64,000 nt of DNA from CAILZL01 sp049840395 (GTDB taxonomy: Bacteria > Pseudomonadota > Gammaproteobacteria > Steroidobacterales > Steroidobacteraceae). The DNA lies in contig JASGLD010000002.1 in the NCBI GenBank assembly GCA_049840395.1, positions 1 through 64,000 on the forward strand, given 5' to 3'. The notes under the pieces are model-generated. The model did no database searches and was not told the DNA's origin. It worked only from the letters and a program-made list of their open reading frames with translations. Of the stretch, positions 27,138 to 34,578 are shown one piece after another (position 1 is the stretch's first letter; every line of letters begins with the position of its first letter). Both the position numbers and the translations under genes were made by a program.

Positions 27138-27590
27138 CTATTCGTTGTCACTCGTTGACTCGATAGCACGGCGGTCCTCTCGGCGCCGCTCGTCGGCTAT
27201 CGTGCGTGGCACGCCATTACGTCTTTCGCCGGCGCGTCGCTGCAGATGGCGTCGATCATCAAAGTGTCGATACTTGCAGGTGCAATTTTCTGGATTGCTG
27301 CAGTTGGGCAGCGGCAATCTGGGAGCTTCTGCGCACAGGTAACGCTGCTGTTTGATGTGTTGGCTGGCGCGACAACAATATTGACCGGGTACCACACCCA
27401 CGGCCCGCCATGGACTGCGCAAGGTGACTTGAAGATGGGGCGGTCGCGGCGCGGGCCTTTGCCAGCTACGCAATAAATTCAATGTGTGCACAAAGGGCTT
27501 TAGCAGCAGGCTGACCAAATTGGTGCGCGGAGCGGTGGTGATGCTTGGGCCGTGGCGGCTCAGGGGCATTGGGGCAAGCGGGGTGGTCAT
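27138..27590 (-). CDS. Small conserved Cys-containing basic protein
   Basis: Not assigned. The start is supported by AGGGAG 7 nt before the ATG. The first 60 residues are Pro- and Leu-rich and look poorly ordered. The second half has EAPRLPLPNCSNPENCTCKY with a spaced Cys cluster, then HFDDRRHLQRRAGERRNG and ERRREDRRAIES. I recall similar short Cys/Arg proteins in Betaproteobacteria but know no function. Metal or nucleic-acid binding would fit, as inference only. It faces the end of the second GVW gene. Confidence 0.55.
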   Translation of the reverse strand: MTTPLAPMPLSRHGPSITTAPRTNLVSLLLKPFVHTLNLLRSWQRPAPRPPHLQVTLRSPWRAVGVVPGQYCCRASQHIKQQRYLCAEAPRLPLPNCSNPENCTCKYRHFDDRRHLQRRAGERRNGVPRTIADERRREDRRAIESTSDNE

Positions 27591-27708
27591 GGCGACTCCC
27601 TTTTAATTTGAAATGTCGGCACACAGCCAGTTTGCTAATAGCCATGCCGCAAACAGATGTACCGCGGACAGATGGTCAGGATTGCGCCACAAATAGCTTG
27701 AATGAGAA

Positions 27709-27726
27709 ACCCTCCAAACGGAGGGT
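27709..27726. promoter_or_regulatory. 18-bp palindrome downstream of the luxR-type gene
   Basis: ACCCTCC (27709-27715) and GGAGGGT (27720-27726) are perfectly complementary across a 4-base AAAC spacer. It could be a weak terminator for the LuxR-type gene, or an operator for the gene at 27590. Its 18-bp size is like a lux box, but the sequence is not a known one. Confidence 0.4.
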
Positions 27727-27811
27727 AACTTTAATAGTTGGATCGCTATACGATGACGGTAATAAGTCGCGCACTCGCTGGAAAAATTCCGTACGCCAAT
27801 AAATATTGTTG

Positions 27812-28543
27812 TCAAATATCGCTACGTATCAGCAGTTCGCGTAGCGACAATTCGCTGACCGCCTGAGAGCGTGAACGCACGCCCAGTTTGTGTTTGGCCT
27901 GTTCGACGTAGCTGTGCACGGTGGTGGCGGACAGTTTAAGAATCGCTGCGATCTCGCTATCGGTCTTGCCGCGCGACACCCAACGCATCACCTGTAGTTC
28001 GCGCGGCGTGAGCTTGATCTGATGATTGGTTGTGCTCTTGGTATACAGAGCACGTCCGCATTGATGCGCGACATGTGCCAATGCTTGCAGAATGGCGCGA
28101 CCGCTGGTGTCTAGTTCCAGTTTCTTGCCGGCGAAGCACACCAATGCCACATAGCCGCTCGGGCCATGAATGGGTACAACAAAGCCGTCATGCCAACCCT
28201 GTTGCTGGCCGATCTCGATTAACTTGTGCAGGCCGTCGGTGAGTTCTTCCTCGGCCCATAGTTCGTTCCAGGTGAAAGGGCTGATGCGACGTCGTGCTTC
28301 ATGTAACAAGGCACCGTTTGCAAATATGGATTCGACGTGGCCTTTCACATCTACGGATGCATTACCGAAATAGAAGTGACTATTGATCTTGTCGCCGCGT
28401 ACCAGGATGGCGCAGGCCATCACCGTGGGTAGGCCGAAGGCTGTGGATACTGCCGCGATGGCTGCAGCCAATTGACCAGGCGTAGCAATCGCCGGCAGCT
28501 GCCGTAGAAATTGTTCCAGGTAGGCAAAATGCGGCTGGATCAT
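27812..28543 (-). CDS. LuxR-family transcriptional regulator with autoinducer-binding-like domain
   Basis: A 243-residue protein from the ATG at 28543. Residues 1-165 resemble the autoinducer-binding domain, with ISPFTWNELW (the family Trp region) and GWHDGFVVPIHGPSGYVALVCFAG-like strands (seen as DGFVVPIHGPSGYVAL). The C-terminal LuxR helix-turn-helix runs LTPRELQVMRWVSRGKTDSEI and TTVHSYVEQAKHKLGV. No luxI-type synthase is in the window, so it may be a LuxR solo. The signal and targets are unknown. It is divergent from metX. Confidence 0.88.
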   Translation of the reverse strand: MIQPHFAYLEQFLRQLPAIATPGQLAAAIAAVSTAFGLPTVMACAILVRGDKINSHFYFGNASVDVKGHVESIFANGALLHEARRRISPFTWNELWAEEELTDGLHKLIEIGQQQGWHDGFVVPIHGPSGYVALVCFAGKKLELDTSGRAILQALAHVAHQCGRALYTKSTTNHQIKLTPRELQVMRWVSRGKTDSEIAAILKLSATTVHSYVEQAKHKLGVRSRSQAVSELSLRELLIRSDI

Positions 28544-28684
28544 GGCGGTCTCACACAACTCCGCTAACAATCACCATACACCCGTAGATGAACAGCCACA
28601 AATCGGCGCTGCCGCTGCTGCCAGTGGCGAAAACAAGGGGCTTTTCTTGACGTCCCAACCGGCGGCTCCGTAGACTCCATGCCA

Positions 28685-28807
28685 CTCATCGAGACCGGCG
28701 GAGGGAAAGGCCCTTTGATGCCGGGGCAACCGACGAGACACCCGCAAGGGTGGCTCGGAAAGGTGCCAACTCCTGCGGCCCCCTCACGGGAATGGCCGGC
28801 AGATGAG
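28685..28807 (+). promoter_or_regulatory. SAM-I (S-box) riboswitch aptamer
   Basis: The leader before metX fits the S-box consensus. P1 pairs CTCATC (28685-28690) with GATGAG (28802-28807). Inside are GGCGGAGGGA, GGCCCTTTGATGCC and GGCAACC, the conserved P2/P2a core, and GGAAAGGTGCCAACTCCTGCGG-like P3 (key part AAGGTGCCAACTCCTG). These are the SAM-contacting parts. Binding SAM should lower expression of metX and metB. S-box leaders are rare in Gammaproteobacteria, but known in Xanthomonadales relatives as far as I recall. Confidence 0.92.
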
Positions 28808-28868
28808 GCGCTATGCAGCTGGGCTGATGCCGGTTCGACCGGATGCGTCAAGACAACATGGCGACCTT

Positions 28869-28937
28869 TGCGGGTTCTCCGCAGGAGCTCCGATGGGATT
28901 GAATCCCGCCTGGTCATGCCGGGCAATGAACGGAGCT
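28869..28937 (+). promoter_or_regulatory. Probable expression platform of the SAM riboswitch
   Basis: After the aptamer there is a hairpin TGCGG-loop-CCGCA (28869-28883), then AGCTCCG (28886-28892) that can pair with CGGAGCT (28931-28937), which carries GGAG ahead of the metX ATG. There is no T run, so I infer translation control by hiding the ribosome site, not transcription termination. The GGAG-to-ATG distance (13 nt) is longer than ideal. Confidence 0.4.
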
Positions 28938-28948
28938 TCTTGAGTTAA

Positions 28949-29962
28949 ATGTCGGTAGTTTCAATGTCGAGCGATGTCACTCACGTCGAGCAGGGCGAAT
29001 TCCAATTGCCCGCCGCGCTGCCGCTGCATTTCGGCGGTGAATTGCAGCAGGTGCAAATTGCCTGGCGCTTGGAAGGCACACCCGATGCGCCCATCGTGCT
29101 GGTGTTGGGCGGTATTTCTGCCGGTCGGCTGGTGGTGGCCAATCATGAGCCGGCAGCAGCACAGGGCTGGTGGAAAGATGTTATGGGACCCGGTCGCGCC
29201 TTGGATACGCGTCACTATCGGGTGTTGGGCATCGATTTTCTGGGCGGCAGCGGCTTGAGCACCGGACCGAAGCCCGGACAAAAAGATTTTCCCAGCATCA
29301 GTGCCTTCGATCAGGTTGAAGTGTTGATGCAATTGCTGGCGCATCTGAAGATTGTGCAGTTGCATGCAGTTATAGGCGCCTCGTACGGTGGCATGGTCGC
29401 GCTAGCCATTGGCGAACGCGCACCGCAGTTGGCGCAGCGTTTGATCGTCGTCAGTGCGGCGCATCGTACTCATCCCATGTCCACTGCCTGGCGCAGCGTG
29501 CAGCGCGCCATGGTGCGTTATGCCGCGGCGCGTGGCGAAGGCGGCGAGGGCTTGCGATTGGCGCGCGCCCTGGCCATGGCCACCTATCGTTCACCGGCAG
29601 AATTCGTGCAGCGTTTCTCGGCTGAGCCGGATCGCACCGCCGAGGGCTTTCGTTTTCCGGTGGAGCAGTACCTGTTTTCGCGTGGCGATGCCTATGCCGC
29701 CACCTATATTCCTGAGTCGTTCGTGTGTCTGTCCGAGTCCATCGATCTGCATAGCGTCACGCCTTCTGCCATTACGACGCCCACCACCTTGGTAGCCATC
29801 CGCGAAGATCAACTGGTGCCTTTAAGCGATATGCAGGAACTCGCGGTTGAACTCGCGGGTCCGCATGAATTGATCGAACTGTCTTCGCTATATGGGCACG
29901 ATGCCTTCTTGAAGGAAGTGGATGCCCTGCGTGCGGTGTTTGCCAAAGCGCTTGCTGCCTGA
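28949..29962 (+). CDS. metX: Homoserine O-acyltransferase, MetX family
   Basis: An alpha/beta hydrolase of 337 residues that acylates homoserine for methionine synthesis. The nucleophile Ser is in VIGASYGGMVAL, with acid residue in IREDQLVPLSD and His in YGHDAFLKE. Its short length and lack of the insertion of classical MetX suggest the variant in Xanthomonadales relatives that may use succinyl-CoA; serine O-succinyltransferases also belong to this family. The S-box leader and the adjacent cystathionine gamma-synthase favour a homoserine substrate. Confidence 0.87.
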   Translation: MSVVSMSSDVTHVEQGEFQLPAALPLHFGGELQQVQIAWRLEGTPDAPIVLVLGGISAGRLVVANHEPAAAQGWWKDVMGPGRALDTRHYRVLGIDFLGGSGLSTGPKPGQKDFPSISAFDQVEVLMQLLAHLKIVQLHAVIGASYGGMVALAIGERAPQLAQRLIVVSAAHRTHPMSTAWRSVQRAMVRYAAARGEGGEGLRLARALAMATYRSPAEFVQRFSAEPDRTAEGFRFPVEQYLFSRGDAYAATYIPESFVCLSESIDLHSVTPSAITTPTTLVAIREDQLVPLSDMQELAVELAGPHELIELSSLYGHDAFLKEVDALRAVFAKALAA

Positions 29963-29993
29963 GCATGGCGTTGAGATTGAGTAAGAGATTGTC

Positions 29994-31166
29994 ATGAGCC
30001 ATAAATTACCCAAGGATGCCCAAGCGGCCACGGTTGCGGTGCGAGCTGCGTTGGACAGCGATACGCAGTTCGGCGCAGTGGTGCCGCCCATCCATTTGAG
30101 TTCCACTTATACCTTTGCGGGTTTTGGCGAACGGCGCGCTTACGACTATTCGCGTTCTGCCAACCCGACGCGCGATGCCTTGGCCGAAGCTTTGGCGGCG
30201 TTGGAACAGGGCGCGGGTGCGGTGATCACTGCATCGGGCATGGCCGCCGTGAATCTCTGCTGCCAGTTGCTCAAGCCTGGCGATGTGGTGATTGCGCCGC
30301 ACGATTGCTATGGCGGCACGTATCAATTATTCGATTCGCTCAACAAGCGCGGCTTGATACAGACCCTGTTTGTCGATTATCGCGATGCAGCCGCTGTGGC
30401 CTCGGCCATGCAGCGCAAACCGAAGTTGGTGTGGGTGGAAACACCCAGTAATCCCTTGCTGCGCATTACCGACATTCAAAGTGTGGGTGCGCAAGCCCAT
30501 GCAGCAGGGGCATTGTTCGCGGTGGACAATACCTTTCTGTCGCCGGTATGGCAGCAGCCCATCAAGCTGGGCGCGGATCTGGTGGTGCATTCGACTACCA
30601 AGTATCTCAACGGTCATAGCGATGTGGTGGGTGGCGCGGTGGTTGCCGCTACCAAGGAATTGCATGAGCAATTAGTTTGGTGGGCCAACTGCACCGGCGT
30701 TACTGCATCGCCGTTCGATAGTTATCTGACATTGCGTGGTGTGCGCACCTTGCATGCGCGCATGGCCGTGCATGGCGAGAATGCGTTGCTGATTGCCCAG
30801 CTGCTGGCGCGTCATCCTGCGGTCAAACAGGTTTATTTCCCGGGGTTGAATACTCATCCGCAACATGAGCTGGCCCAGCGACAGCAAAGCGCTTTCGGCG
30901 CCATGGTGAGTTTTGAGCTGGCGGGCTTGTCGCAGGTGCGTGCCTTCATCGATGGGTTGCAATTGTTCTCGCTGGCCGAATCTCTTGGCGGTGTTGAGAG
31001 TTTGATTGCCCATCCCGCCACCATGACTCACTCGGCCATCAGTGCTGAGGCGCGTGCTGGCGCAGGCATTACCGATGGCCTGCTACGTTTGTCGGTAGGC
31101 ATTGAAGATTGGGACGATCTGGCGCGTGATCTGCACGCGGCATTGGAACGGGCGGCGCAGGCCTGA
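29994..31166 (+). CDS. metB: Cystathionine gamma-synthase (Cys/Met PLP enzyme)
   Basis: A PLP enzyme of 390 residues that condenses an O-acylhomoserine with cysteine to form cystathionine. It has YDYSRSANPTRDAL (phosphate-binding), TASGMAAVN, DNTFLSPVWQQP and the PLP-Lys segment HSTTKYLNGHSDVVGG. The 31-bp gap after metX and the shared riboswitch make a metX-metB operon. O-acylhomoserine sulfhydrylase is a possible alternative, since the family is hard to split by sequence alone. Confidence 0.93.
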   Translation: MSHKLPKDAQAATVAVRAALDSDTQFGAVVPPIHLSSTYTFAGFGERRAYDYSRSANPTRDALAEALAALEQGAGAVITASGMAAVNLCCQLLKPGDVVIAPHDCYGGTYQLFDSLNKRGLIQTLFVDYRDAAAVASAMQRKPKLVWVETPSNPLLRITDIQSVGAQAHAAGALFAVDNTFLSPVWQQPIKLGADLVVHSTTKYLNGHSDVVGGAVVAATKELHEQLVWWANCTGVTASPFDSYLTLRGVRTLHARMAVHGENALLIAQLLARHPAVKQVYFPGLNTHPQHELAQRQQSAFGAMVSFELAGLSQVRAFIDGLQLFSLAESLGGVESLIAHPATMTHSAISAEARAGAGITDGLLRLSVGIEDWDDLARDLHAALERAAQA

Positions 31167-31237
31167 TCTCGATCCATCGTAGTGGCGGGTCTGTGACCTG
31201 TCTTCGTAATTTTCCTTCTTAATTTTCATGGAGCAAT

Positions 31238-31264
31238 AAAAAAGGGCGGGTCACAGACCCGCCC
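31238..31264 (-). terminator. Intrinsic terminator of the aldolase gene
   Basis: An 8-bp stem GGGCGGGT/ACCCGCCC (31244-31251 with 31257-31264) and a 5-base loop, with six A at 31238-31243 that read as six T on the minus strand. It is placed correctly, 27 bp beyond the stop at 31291. Part of the same palindromic motif appears at 33039. Confidence 0.85.
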
Positions 31265-31290
31265 CGGCAATCATCTGTAACGGTGCGATA

Positions 31291-32184
31291 TCAGGTCTTC
31301 GATGCCTGATAAATGCCTTCCACAGTGCTATCCAATTTTGCATTGAACTCGGCATCGCTCTGCTGTGCGTACAGGCCTTCGGCCAGCGCGCGTGAGAAGC
31401 TCGCCACCATGCCGTTGTTGCGCGACAGACGGGCGTTGGATTCTTCCTGCGAATAGCCGCCCGACAAGGCAACCACCTTCAACACCTTGGGATGCTTGAT
31501 CAGGTCGCTGTAGAAATTGTCCTGTTCCGGCAGGGTGAGCTTGAGCATGACGGTCTGGTCCGCGCCCAGCTTGTTGAGTTCGTCCAGAATGGCGGCCTTC
31601 AGCAGCTTCTCGGCTTCGGCCTTCTGTGGCGACTTGATGTCGACTTCTGGTTCGATGATCGGCATCAAGCCGGCGGCAAGAATCTGCTTGCCCACTTCGA
31701 ACTGCTGCTTGACCACGGCATTGATGCCGGCGGCATTGGCCAGCTTGATGACCGAGCGCATCTTGGTGCCGAAGATGTTCTTGGATACGGCTTTCTTCAA
31801 CAGTGCATCCAGTTGCGGCATGGGCTTCATCAGCTGCACGCCGTCCTTTTCGTCTTCCAGGCCCTTATCCACCTTGAGGAAGGGCACCACATTTTTGTCG
31901 TCCCACAGATAGTCGGCGGTGGCCTTGCCCTTGATCTCACGGTCCATGGTGTTTTCGAACAGGATGGCGCCGATCAAACGCTTGCCGGTGAAGGCCGGGC
32001 TGGTGATGATGCGGCTGCGCATTTCATGAACTACACGATACATGCCCTCATCATCGGTCCAGGCATCGGGCTTGACGCCGTACAAGGCCAGCGCCTTGGG
32101 CGTGCTGCCGCCGCTCTGATCCAGTGCTGCAATGAAGCCGGACTCAGTTTTGATCTTCAGCTTCTGCTGTTCGAATCTGCTCAC
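31291..32184 (-). CDS. fda: Class I fructose-bisphosphate aldolase
   Basis: A glycolytic aldolase of the bacterial class I (Fda) type that uses a Schiff-base Lys. The GTG start at 32184 has GAGGA 8 nt upstream and gives 297 residues, typical of Fda; the longer frame adds a tail with no match. Motifs are FIAALDQSGGSTPKAL, ILFENTMDREI, FLKVDKGL, GLMPIIEPEV and VMLKLTLPEQ, then VVALSGGYSQEESN. It ends at a clear terminator and is transcribed convergently with metB. Confidence 0.93.
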   Translation of the reverse strand: MSRFEQQKLKIKTESGFIAALDQSGGSTPKALALYGVKPDAWTDDEGMYRVVHEMRSRIITSPAFTGKRLIGAILFENTMDREIKGKATADYLWDDKNVVPFLKVDKGLEDEKDGVQLMKPMPQLDALLKKAVSKNIFGTKMRSVIKLANAAGINAVVKQQFEVGKQILAAGLMPIIEPEVDIKSPQKAEAEKLLKAAILDELNKLGADQTVMLKLTLPEQDNFYSDLIKHPKVLKVVALSGGYSQEESNARLSRNNGMVASFSRALAEGLYAQQSDAEFNAKLDSTVEGIYQASKT

Positions 32185-32545
32185 TGTGAATTTCCTCAGT
32201 GTTATGGAAGGCTGTGCGTATTGGGGCCGGCATTCTACATCCAATCCCTAGGGCATTCACTTAGACTGGGTTATCACTAAAGCTTAAAAATGCATCGAAC
32301 CAGCTATGGCGAGGCAAATTCGCAACACTCGTAGGATGAGTCCGATGATGGCTCGATAAGGTCGGCTTATAGTGAACTGCATCGCCTCTTGGTTCGTCAT
32401 GGGATGCTGCCCATCAGCCGATGCGATTTTACAAAAGTTTGCTATATCACCGGCTTTGGCAGCGTAGAGGCCTCAGGCAGCCCTCGCGTAGACTTTGTGG
32501 CAGTCGCATCCGGCGACGGAAATTTAAAGATTAGAGGGGAGCTCA
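32185..32545. other. Divergent intergenic region
   Basis: About 360 bp between the leftward aldolase gene and the rightward POTRA-like gene, presumably holding both promoters. I see no gene in it. The ORF 32389-32814 overlaps the next gene in another frame and starts in a region without a ribosome site. Confidence 0.45.
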
Positions 32546-33028
32546 ATGAACAATCTATTTCGCCCGTTGCGTGGCAGCGTGATCATTGCCGCGGCGATGG
32601 TTTGTGGCGCCGCATTGGCACAGGCGCCCGCGCCGGGCGGCGCGCCGCCTGCAGGTGCGCCGGGTGCCGGCAGCGCTGCTGCGGTGGTACGCACCATCCA
32701 GGAGATCAAGTTCACCGGCAACAAAAAGCTAAGCACCGAACAATTGAGCAAGGCCATTGGCATCAAGGTAGGCGACGTCAACACCAAGGAAGCAGTCGGC
32801 GGCGCCATGGATAAGATTGGCGAGGCCTACAAGAAGATCGGCGCCGATCTTTCCTACATGGTGGACATCAGCCTGCCTGATGCGACTCACACGAGCATCA
32901 ATTTCATCATCGATGAGAATGGCACCGGTGGTAACAAGGGCGCTGCGCCCAGAACCGGTGGCCCTGCCGGTGGTATGGGCGCCGGCGGTCCTCCCGGTGG
33001 CGCGCCACCTGCAGCGCCTACCAAGTAA
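32546..33028 (+). CDS. Secreted stand-alone POTRA-like protein
   Basis: A 160-residue protein with AGGGGAG before its ATG. A signal peptide ends ALAQA near residue 26, followed by a Gly/Pro/Ala stretch. Residues about 48-125 look like one POTRA domain: IQEIKFTGNKKLSTEQLSKA, GIKVGDVNTKEAVGGAMDKI and the strand SINFIIDENG. POTRA units normally sit in BamA, TamA or FtsQ, yet no barrel or partner follows. The last 35 residues are Gly/Pro-rich. The function is unknown; a periplasmic chaperone-like role is my inference. Confidence 0.75.
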   Translation: MNNLFRPLRGSVIIAAAMVCGAALAQAPAPGGAPPAGAPGAGSAAAVVRTIQEIKFTGNKKLSTEQLSKAIGIKVGDVNTKEAVGGAMDKIGEAYKKIGADLSYMVDISLPDATHTSINFIIDENGTGGNKGAAPRTGGPAGGMGAGGPPGGAPPAAPTK

Positions 33029-33038
33029 ATGTATGGAT

Positions 33039-33064
33039 GTAGGGCGGGTCTGTGACCCGCCCTC
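33039..33064. repeat. GTAG-started GGCGGGTC hairpin repeat
   Basis: A compact hairpin: GTAGGGCGGGTCTGTGACCCGCCCTC, with 8-bp arms GGGCGGGTC/GACCCGCCC (partly overlapping a short loop). It lies just past the POTRA-like gene stop and matches the core of the terminator at 31244. Confidence 0.75.
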
Positions 33065-33334
33065 TTTGCTAGGGAGAACAGCAAGTGTGCATGGCATCGT
33101 CTCTGGCGTCGCTTGCTTCGTCTCGCTACACTGATCGCATGCGCGCTCTTGATTTCAATCTTATCGACTTGCCGCTGTGTCATTCGGCACAGCAAGTCGC
33201 GCGCAAACAAAACAAACAAACGCTCAACTGACCGGAGCGGTTGTGCCGCTCATAGACGAGCGGCATCCAGGCTTTTTAAACATTCCCTCGTTCGTCTCGG
33301 CGGCTCTTATGCGGTCATCTGCAGAGGAATCGTT

Positions 33335-34228
33335 ATGAGTCACGCTGTTAACTTCTCCGGCATCTGGGTGCCGTTGGTGACGCCGTTCGATGTCGACAAT
33401 ACCGTTGATCATCGCAGTCTTGCGGGCCTGGTCGAAAGTTTGGTGGATGCAGAGATTGCCGGCCTGGTGGTCTGTGGCACCACTGGTGAACCTTCGGCTT
33501 TAAATGAAGCAGAGAAGGCCGGAGTGCTTGAGACGGTGCTAAGGCATTGCAATGGTTTACCCGTTGTAATGGGTGTGAGCGGTATGACAGCGGTAGATGT
33601 CTGTACTCAGGTGCAGCGCTGGCAAACAGAATCGATAGCAGGTTTCCTGGTGCCGCCGCCTTACTACGTGCGGCCAACGCAGCGGGGCATTGTGGATTTT
33701 TACGCAACCATTGCCAGTGAGACTCAACTGCCGTTGATCGTTTACGACATTCCTTACCGAACCGGCGTGACTTTGCAATTGGATACGCTGCGTCGCGTGG
33801 CAGATATTTCGAATATTCGCGCTATCAAGGATTGCGGTGGCGATGCGCGCAAGACCCAGGCTTTGATTGCCGATGGGCGGTTACAAGTATTAGCCGGTGA
33901 AGATCATCTGATCTTTACTACCCTGTGCCAGGGTGGTGCGGGCGCTATTGCCGCCAGTGCGCATTTGCATCCCCACTTGTTTGTCGCTATGTATCGGGCC
34001 ATATGCGCAGGACAATGGCAGATTGCGCGACGATTGCATCATTCACTAGCGCCGTTGATCGAATCACTGTTTGTTGAACCCAACCCAGCTCCTCTGAAAG
34101 CGGCATTGGCTGGTTTAGGGAAAATCCAGAATCAACTCCGGCCACCGTTGTTACGAGCGAGCGATGCGACGCTACAAGCTGCAACAGCGGCTTATTCTGC
34201 CGAGCCGCTCAAGTGTGGGGATGTTTGA
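33335..34228 (+). CDS. dapA: DapA-family aldolase (dihydrodipicolinate synthase-like)
   Basis: A 297-residue (beta/alpha)8 enzyme starting at the ATG at 33335, preceded by AGAGGAAT. It keeps the DapA active site: CGTTGEPSAL (Thr), PPPYYVRPTQRG (Tyr), IVYDIPYRTGV (Tyr and Arg) and the Schiff-base Lys in RAIKDCGGD. It should make 4-hydroxy-tetrahydrodipicolinate from pyruvate and aspartate semialdehyde, or a related pyruvate aldol reaction. Because a second dapA may exist elsewhere and IKDCGG differs from the usual IKEATG, the exact role is uncertain. Confidence 0.8.
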   Translation: MSHAVNFSGIWVPLVTPFDVDNTVDHRSLAGLVESLVDAEIAGLVVCGTTGEPSALNEAEKAGVLETVLRHCNGLPVVMGVSGMTAVDVCTQVQRWQTESIAGFLVPPPYYVRPTQRGIVDFYATIASETQLPLIVYDIPYRTGVTLQLDTLRRVADISNIRAIKDCGGDARKTQALIADGRLQVLAGEDHLIFTTLCQGGAGAIAASAHLHPHLFVAMYRAICAGQWQIARRLHHSLAPLIESLFVEPNPAPLKAALAGLGKIQNQLRPPLLRASDATLQAATAAYSAEPLKCGDV

Positions 34229-34578
34229 TACGGATACGGCAGGGTGAATGTGTGGATTGCGCGCCACATTGGCGCGCTGGTTCGGACAGTTGATTAGGCT
34301 GTTTAATCTTTATTGCGTAATAAAGACAGCGCGCCAACGAAAAAAAGGCCGGTATTTAATTTATTGCAAACGAATTTGGCTTGGCTTAAATTCGGATGAA
34401 AATAATTTTTATAAGCTTGGTTTTATAACTATTTAAACAAATGAAGCGTCTTTTTTTGGGGTTAACTAGTAGTTGAATCCTTAAGAGTTTTGGTCGGCCA
34501 TGCCGGCTAAGAGTGTTTTTGGTGTCATCTTGCTCTGACGCAATTGATATCTGGTGCTCTGAACATAATGGAAGAGAA
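34229..34578. other. Intergenic region with a decayed C-terminal fragment of a GVW gene
   Basis: About 350 bp, rich in A+T after 34300. Its first part holds a 41-bp copy (34258-34298) of the 3' end of the GVW-family gene at 36510. No gene was identified. It probably holds the promoter for the propeller lipoprotein. Confidence 0.5.
34258..34298 (-). repeat. Direct repeat, left copy (decayed gene end)
   Basis: This 41-bp stretch matches 36502-36542 at about 34 of 41 positions, in the same orientation. On the minus strand it encodes PNQLSEPARQ, versus PNQLAEPARQ at the end of the intact GVW-family gene, where the stop codon is TGA and here reads TGT. The two copies flank the propeller lipoprotein gene. 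Confidence 0.7.

Noticed and set aside
32389..32814. 141-residue open frame
   Set aside because: It overlaps the POTRA-like gene in another frame, has low-complexity Arg/Gly composition and no ribosome site.
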